Assembly (NCBI RefSeq): GCF_030272615.1
Contig: NC_081414.1
Location: forward strand, 820,098,396-820,162,395
Direction: 5' to 3'
Source of the DNA: Cryptomeria japonica
Lineage: Eukaryota; Streptophyta; Pinopsida; Cupressales; Cupressaceae
Length of the DNA stretch: 64,000 nt
Each line of letters opens with the position of its first letter. Within the stretch, counting starts at the first letter, position 1. The notes under the pieces were generated by a model. The model searched no databases, was not told where the DNA came from, and worked only from the letters and a program-made list of their open reading frames with translations. The position numbers and the translations under genes were made by a program. This document shows positions 56,727 to 64,000 of this stretch, piece by piece.

Positions 56727-59700
56727 CTTATTTTGTGTTGCATATTCATAGAGCCTAGCTTATTCATGTGAGAACAAATTTTAGTTATTCTTAATATCAT
56801 CTTTATGCGAAACTCTTGGATTGCAGATACTCTTTCCTTGGATTTAAGATTTAATTTTGTAACACATTTAAAATTAAGGCACCAATATATAGGATATCTG
56901 TAATGGATTTGGTTTATCCATGATAAACAATAGAAGATACCAATGTATGTTCATATCGATATGTTGTTTTTTATATGTCATTATATATATGTTACCGTTT
57001 CTAGCATCATCCTAAATGAGATGCATTATTGTCCATTTGGCATCTATGCAAAAATTTGAAATTAGAGATTTATACTTTGGACTTGATAAGGATGCATCCT
57101 AAGTTTCTTGCATGGTTATCTTCGAGGCCTTGAGTCTTAATTTTCATCTCTATTGTTGTCTAGATTTGGAAACCTCGGGGAGTTCTGGCCTTGGTTATAT
57201 GGAGGAGTTACCTATCATTGTGACTTGGTCCGTTGTTGTCTCTATCCAATCAACTATATGTTATGATAATCATAAATTGGCGTCCCTTGTGACTTGGATA
57301 TAATTGATCTTCAAAAATTTGAGAGCTCACAACTTTCTTTGAGAGCCAGCAAAATGGAGATGAATTTCATACCACTTTGTACGCTTCTTTCATTTTGTTA
57401 TCTATTCCTATGTTTGAAATGGTTCACATTGTTCCCTCAATCTTTTCTGGAGCATATGTGACAACTAGCAGATATGGTCATGGCAGCAGAAATTCAAACG
57501 TCTCATATTGTAAATATAAATATTTTTTGTTATGTTGATACAAGATGTTATATTATCTGCAACGCCCAAATTTACAATGTTCAAGAATGTGATAGACGCT
57601 AACATTTAAATGTCAACAATTCCAACGTTTAAATATTAGAAGTGTACATGACCCCCCTCTTCCCTTTCCGTGCTATAACATGTGAAATCTTTTTGAATGG
57701 TACAAACCTGCAGGTCTAAAGACGAAAGTTGAAAATAATAACAGTACCCAGTCATTGTGGCACCTAAACAAACTATAATGTACGTAAAGCTTTGTAAAAT
57801 GATTGCTATTATAGCATGCGAAACTATTCCAAGCTTTAGAATCTTAATCCCTTCTAACAAAATCTACTCAACACAACAAGTATCAAATAAAAGCAAACAA
57901 ATGCTGCTAGTTTTGTATTTCCCAAATGCATTTATCTAAACAAATGTCTCTGAGATATATTTATAGTATTGTAAATATATAATTATAAATTTATTTTTAT
58001 AAATATTAGTTATTCCTATCTCCTCACTAAGAAATCCTTCAATTAGCCTCCCAAGAGCCGCAACAAAGACATCTAAAACACTAAATTATGGTTACTATAG
58101 GTTCATCAAATTCTCTCAACAAAATTTTATCCAACAGTAACTATCAGCTCTTCCATAATATGTAAATACTAATTTTTAATTATTAAATGATTTGATACTT
58201 AAATGGCCGTTGTGCACTTATGCAATTACAATCAGATCCCCGTGTGGCCACTGTATCCATTTAAATGCATCCAAGGCATAAATGCTGTAAAGTATGAATC
58301 ACTTATAGCTACCACAAAGAGTTTGACAAACTAGAACATTAATCATTAAACAACCTACAACTTTAAAAAATGTAGACTATACTCACATTGGTATCTAGGA
58401 CGTAAGTTTTGTATAATGTCTGCAAAACCCTCGGTATACAAATACATCAAACTAGTTACGATTAAGGTACCATTCATTAACTGCAATTAATAACGTACAA
58501 TTCCTACTCTCAATTCTACTGACCATTGCAGATAATTGTTCAATCTCGTAAACAAGTAAAAAGCTTTTACAAGTTACCATTAGAAGCTCTAAAGATAACT
58601 GTAACATGCAAAAACCAGGATAATAATAAATCCGCTCCAAGAAATTACTCACATTTTAAAACCTGAATATCAAAAGAACCAACTTCAAAACTTGGATACC
58701 AAAGACCACATGACAAAAGAGCAAATGAATAGAGTTCAACCATAGCTTAAATGGAATTTAGCCCCTATAAATTGCAATCCACATTTATCACATATTTTTA
58801 GTTTTGAATAATTTTACTTCAAACTTAATAAGCTAATGCCCATATACTAGAATCCAGAAATGGTCATTTGATGCTTAAAAATTCTTACAAGCAACAAAAG
58901 AATCTAATCATAAGATGAGACAACAATGTACTACCAAGAATGCTGTAACTTCACTGTGCCAAATGTAGCAACATTCTCTAGTGACAAATACTTATCACAT
59001 CCAGAGAGCAGAAAAGCGCTTGGTCAAATATGTAACTAGAACAAACAGAATTTTAGGGCAAAAAAAAAGGTGGCACCTACTGTGCTGAGGGGGAATACAC
59101 AATGACTTCATGTGAACTGCATCTATGGCGACCATTGGCCCTGGGGGATAAGGAAACAATAATGCATGTTGGCAAAAAAGTGACCCAGACCACACATTAT
59201 GAAAGCATCCTAGGACAGCAATTGAAAAAAAAAATCAAGGGAATTCATTATAAGGAAGTCTTATATTCCTTGACAAAATCCTCATCCCCCGTGAAACCAT
59301 AAGATAAAATTTAGACTCTTTATAGACTCTACACTGAGCCGTCTACAGACACAAGATGTTCTTCCACTGCACACCAGCACAATACAGATTAACCAATCTG
59401 TTTCTATAAATGGCATTGTATAAATACAGAATAATTGTAGTATAATACTATTCTATTTATTGTTTAAAAAGAATATGTTGGTAATGTGTAATTAGAATTT
59501 GAGACTAATCAACAAAAATAAGTAGCAATTTAAGGGGTAAAAAATTGTGTATATAATGATTCCGTTTAGAATTGTAACTCATTTAAACATATGGTGATGG
59601 CAATTATTAATGAAAGTTAACAAACATATTATTTTCCATATGTACAAGATGGAACAAATGTATCCCTCCCGACTGCAGCCAAAAATAACTGCCAGAATAC

Positions 59701-60211
59701 AATATGTCAAATCCTTCCTGCAAAAATATGTGATTGCTGCAGCAACGAGCAACAAATTGCAACACTTGTATGAAAATCTTGCAGCAACCTTAACAAGCTA
59801 TAATCGCATCAGAAAGAAAATCCAATAAATTGCCATGACAATAGGGAATGTAATAGCTTCAGAGACCAGTTGGAGTAGATCCCAACTCACATAAACATTC
59901 TGTGGCACAACAGCCAATGTTGAGGGACTAACCAGTAACAAATTATTACCTCTGGTAGTAAGTACTAGGAATCCTTCAATAGCACCGAACCCAATGCAAC
60001 TTCTCTCGATAAAGTACTAACCCTGGGAAAGCCTTCCAAAAAAATCAGGGCCATGCAAAAACATTAAATATAGGATTATGATGTGAAGCCTGCATAAACC
60101 TGTGTCTGCTCTTCAAGTAACAACTCTAAAATTGAGAAGTGAATTGAAAATCAGTCAGACCACCCCATTACATAGAGATATATGGGTGTGGATAAACATG
60201 AAGGTTCAACT

Positions 60212-63200
60212 TCACTCAGCAGATGCAGATATTGATATTCCTAGATTCATATCCTCCCCTGACAGTGAATCATTGTATGCTTTCTCTTTGACACTTTCTT
60301 TTGGTAACTTTGCACGGAAGTCATCCAATGTTCGAAACTCCTCTGTGAGCAACCTTTCAAGTTCAGGATGCTTCTTCAGAGACTTAGAGCACTTCCCATA
60401 ATGATGAAATGCCCTGCAGCCATAATTCATGATTATAAGTGTTTGATAACTTTTTCCAATGTATCATATTTCCTGTGCACAAAGTAAACACAGAAAATTA
60501 AACATGAAGAAAATGTACCAGTATTTCTCAAGGCCATAAAGATTGCCCTTTTTGTAAAATTCAAGTGTAAGCTGCTCAAAATCTTCATACAGATTTTTCT
60601 TAAAATGGTTCTCCAATCCATAGCTGCAAGCTCCAAAGGGGACCATATTCTTAAATTCTGATAATCCTCGAGGAAGATAAAAGCATATTTAAATAACATA
60701 TGAATACACCACAAACCATCACCTGTAAAACCTGAAAAGGCACTCCACACCATAATTATACTTCGCCGCTGCATCCTCCAGTGCTAATCTTCTGAACTCA
60801 TCATACATAGAACGATTGAAATTTGTTCTGAGGAAATAAGACCAAAAACGATAGAGAGTATTCATTTCCTGCAAAAAAAAACAGGAGGAAGCTACCATCA
60901 CACCAAATTTGGAATTTCAAGCACTTCACAAGTGGCACTTGCAGCATCAAATTTAGGCACAAAACCAAGTCAGTAATCTGCAACCAATAGAAAATGCCTA
61001 CATAGAATGAACATGCATCCCATATTATGAGATCTTCAAAAAACTAAGTTAAACAAATCACTGCATATATTAAGTAAATAGCTATTTAAATAGTGCAAAA
61101 GTTTTCAAAAAGCAGAAATGAAAATAAATAGCTAATTTAAATAGTTTTGCTTACTATTTTATTCAGTTAAAGCTACTTTTATTTAGTATTTGTTTTCCTA
61201 CTTTACTGCTAATGCCCTGTATTTTTCAATAATGCAGTAAATAAACTGTATTTGTAACTTTCGGTTGTAGTTTTCAAAAAGTTACTGTTAATTAGTAAAA
61301 AGTTTATTTGTGTGAAGAACTTCTGTGAACAAATTCATGCCATTGCACTCTTACTCTCACTGTAGATTTCACTTCTTGACATAATTATTTTTTGGTCAGT
61401 TAAGCAGCTCATAGGCTAATCCCAAACAATCCAAATGATGTAGTGTGCTGAAACACATTGACAATCTTTAACTAGCATTTCATTCTTAAACAGAGTACAG
61501 ATGAATTAGAGATTCTAGAGCTAAGTTAACTGCCACTTGTAAGCCAAACTGTAAGTCCATGAGAATCGATAGTCAGTGTCTGTCCCCTAGATTGTGATAC
61601 TGTACAAAGAAATCCTTACCTCTCTGCAACCAACACCAACTCTCTTGCGCTCTGCTAAGCAACGATTGTAAAATTTCAAATATCTAAAATCCAAAACAAT
61701 CAGGTATGAGGGGAAGCATAGAAAAAATAGTGAATTACTAAATAGTTTACAAACATGCCTTTATTTGCCAAACTTATTAAAATAAGAAATACAAAATGCA
61801 GAATTCATTCATAACTGTACACCATGACTAAACATGCAACTCACTTCTGTTGTTTGAAGCCATTATCTTCCAATAGCTCATGACTTGGATGCTGGAAATC
61901 AGGAAATGATTTTGGCATGGAACCAACAGGTGGACTACAACTACCAGCAAAATTGCTACTTCCAACAAATGATCCATGAGGAGAAGACGCAAGTTTTGAA
62001 GATGTTATTGTTCTGCCATTCAAAAGAAAAAATAAGTAAGCAATTTAATGTTTCTATAAGGGAAATCTCAAGACAACAATTTATTTATATTTTTAATCTC
62101 AATTTGCATAGGAAAGAAAGGTCTGTCTGATAAGAAAAACAATAACACAAGATAGTCGAACCAACCCGTCCGGAGGAGTTGAACTGAAGAAAAAACCAAC
62201 AGAATTACTAGGTGGACTTTCTGATATAGAAGGATGTCGATTGCGAGGTCCAATGCTTTGAATTCGAGTGTTGCTAGGAAACAAACGTTGTTTCTGTGAA
62301 GATTGTATTCGACCTCCACTACTTTTGTTTGATCTCCTCCTAGAATTGGAATTCAAAGGTCCCTCTGAACTGTTAATTCCAACACCATTAACACTTGACT
62401 TAGAGTTTGCACCACCACCACTTCCACTCGACCCAGCATCATTTCTATTATGCCTAATTTCCCAGCCTTGCTGACTCTTCTGACCATTCTCTGACCGCCC
62501 TTTGTGTAGTTCCTACAAATTGATAAGATGGCACCAAGAATTCCACAACGCTAAGAATGGATGATATCTTAAAGAAAAAATCTCTAAATTATACATGGCC
62601 AATTACCTATTTTACCTCTTGGATGGGCACAGATACAAAATAAATTCCTACCTGTTCATAAAAATAAAGACCATCATTTATAGCTGTTGCAACTTCATTT
62701 GAGATGGCAGCTTGCTCTCTTTCATCTCTCCTGTCACCCCTGTTTATCTTTCGATTCTGCAAAAACAACACATTTGACAATCCTACATCAATATGTGCAT
62801 AATTATATACCATACAAACTTCATCTATTCATATATCCATACACACAAATTTCTAAATTTATATGAGAAATGAATCCACGGTAATTTAATAAACAATGGT
62901 CACTAACAGAAATCCCAAAATGCTCTAGCAAAGGTAAGATCTTTCTGTTAAGAAAACTTACAATTATCTATTAGAGTTACCCATTTGACACAAAACTAAG
63001 AAACAAAGGAAAGAAGGAAAAAAACTAAAACTAGTGAAGTGATACAGGGTAAGAATGATACTCGTGCAGCCAGACAAACAGAGGCAAACAGATACTACTA
63101 TCTCATTTGCAAGCATTTTAATTAATTTTATGCAATAAACTGTCAAAAGAGAATTTACTTCATCTTGATTGGATAGATAAGGTATGTCAATACTTTATCT

Positions 63201-64000
63201 AAAAGGTGGCATAACAGTAAATCCCCCTGTGAAAAGTAGCAGAGGAATGTTTATCCTTTTGCTTTGCATATATTGCAACCACAGAGAAAATAACTTGAGA
63301 AGGACATCAATATAGACAAATGCACAGCACTGTTGCTTTTGCTGGGGTAAACACATAACTCATTACAAGACAATCAAGTACCTTCTCTATCCAAAATAAT
63401 ATGATTTAAACTGAAAATGCAAGCCTTAAACATCAATTCTGAATTCCTTGTGCTTGCACTACAAAAAACATATGTAAAATTCTAAAAATAGAGAACACAA
63501 CAGCTTCACAAAAACAGCACAGCAGCTTCACAGACACATTAATACTAAGAGAAACACAAAATTTGAACACAGCAGCTTCAAAACACATAAACCCTAACAG
63601 TAACACAGTAAAACACCAGCAAATACAACAACAAAATACAGAGGACCAAAGCTAATACAAACTCACAGGGAATCTTGACAGAATACCTCACATCAAATAT
63701 TCATGAAAAACAATTGAAGTCAAATTTTTTAAAATGCAAATGAAAAGAACTATTGGATGTCAATGTCTTATATTTTTATTATAAGTCAAAAGCCTCACAA
63801 TTTAACCTAAAATTAATTTTGCCAAATATCAAATTTTTACAATACAATTGAATGAACTCTGTGACATGGATATTGGGCATTTTGTCTTTTGCCTTTGCCT
63901 TGTCATTTTATCATCTGCGCCATGTTTTAAAAAACCAAAAAAATACTGACCTGACTCACAAGTACTAGAAAGTCAACCAGACTTGTCAAGAACTGGTGGG
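60212..64000 (-). CDS. LARP1: LARP1-type La-related protein, C-terminal exons with DM15 repeats (5' end beyond window)
   Basis: Minus-strand exons with GT/AG ends and matching phases: 64000(partial)-63951, 62756-62652, 62512-62166, 62012-61845, 61683-61620, 60868-60723, 60623-60519, 60413-60212 (TGA). The encoded tail begins [37 protein letters not shown], then a Ser/Gly-rich linker ([44 protein letters not shown]), then the DM15 repeats: [124 protein letters not shown]. In LARP1 the DM15 region binds mRNA cap and 5'TOP sequence and regulates translation and stability of TOP mRNAs; plant LARP1 also acts in heat-induced mRNA decay. The La motif would be encoded upstream. Introns are 99-1194 bp. 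Reading frame intact. Confidence 0.93.
62757..63950 (-). other. Largest LARP1 intron in the window
   Basis: 1194 bp between donor GTCAGT (63950) and acceptor TTTTTGCAG (62757). Contains a small repeated phrase CAGCAGCTTCA near 63,500-63,580 and no coding signal. Confidence 0.8.

Larger units (their letters stand above)
54641..60211. other. Intergenic DNA downstream of LARP1, including its 3' UTR
   Basis: No gene or element recognised on either strand. The part just below 60212 must contain the LARP1 3' UTR and poly(A) site, whose ends cannot be fixed from sequence alone. Two short tandem duplications are listed separately. Confidence 0.55.

Noticed and set aside
1-64000. CRISPR arrays, bacterial operons, tRNA or rRNA genes
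   Set aside because: No regularly spaced repeats, cloverleaf-like or rRNA-like sequence was seen; introns and LTR elements show plant nuclear DNA.

Overview
The window is plant nuclear DNA, most likely from a seed plant with a large, repeat-rich genome; a gymnosperm is plausible but is inferred only from repeat load and style. It holds one recognisable host gene: the 3' part of a LARP1-type (La-related protein 1) gene on the minus strand at 60.2-64.0 kb, with eight phase-consistent exons encoding the C-terminal DM15 repeats. Nearly everything before about 47.3 kb is LTR-retrotransposon sequence, much of it nested. No intact retrotransposon protein remains: every reading frame has stops or frameshifts.

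Layout. (1) 1-5958, minus: element A, a Ty3/gypsy Tat-like element (5' LTR, PBS, gag, protease, RNase H, RT), cut by the window start. (2) 5959-10.5 kb, minus: a long extra reading frame (eORF A), apparently the 3' end of a second copy sharing the same LTR, followed by a field of repeated CCGAT/ATCGG motifs. (3) 10.65-13.03 kb and 35.01-37.73 kb, minus: two halves of one Ty1/copia element, split by element B. (4) 13.03-35.01 kb, plus: element B, another Tat-like element with both LTRs and a 5-bp target duplication (one mismatch). (5) 14.26-22.23 kb, minus: a chromovirus with two 1644-bp LTRs and a perfect CTACT duplication, inserted in B's leader. (6) 37.74-43.67 kb, plus: a truncated Del/Tekay-type chromovirus end with a long LTR carrying a GC-rich hairpin cluster. 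(7) 43.67-47.2 kb, plus: a second copia remnant, interrupted by a solo LTR with a perfect ATTTC duplication. (8) 47.2-60.2 kb: AT-rich intergenic DNA with worn gag, LTR and integrase remnants and small tandem repeats. (9) LARP1.

The most novel material is the shared architecture of A and B. In both, an RNase H domain lies between protease and RT, whereas known Tat-type elements carry their extra RNase H after the RT-linked one. Both also have a long sense eORF next to the 3' LTR, with recognisably related sequence, a coiled-coil C-terminal half, and a splice-acceptor-like TTGCAG 2-3 nt before the ATG. B additionally has an antisense ORF diverging from the eORF. This looks like a lineage of env-like or accessory-gene-bearing Tat elements.
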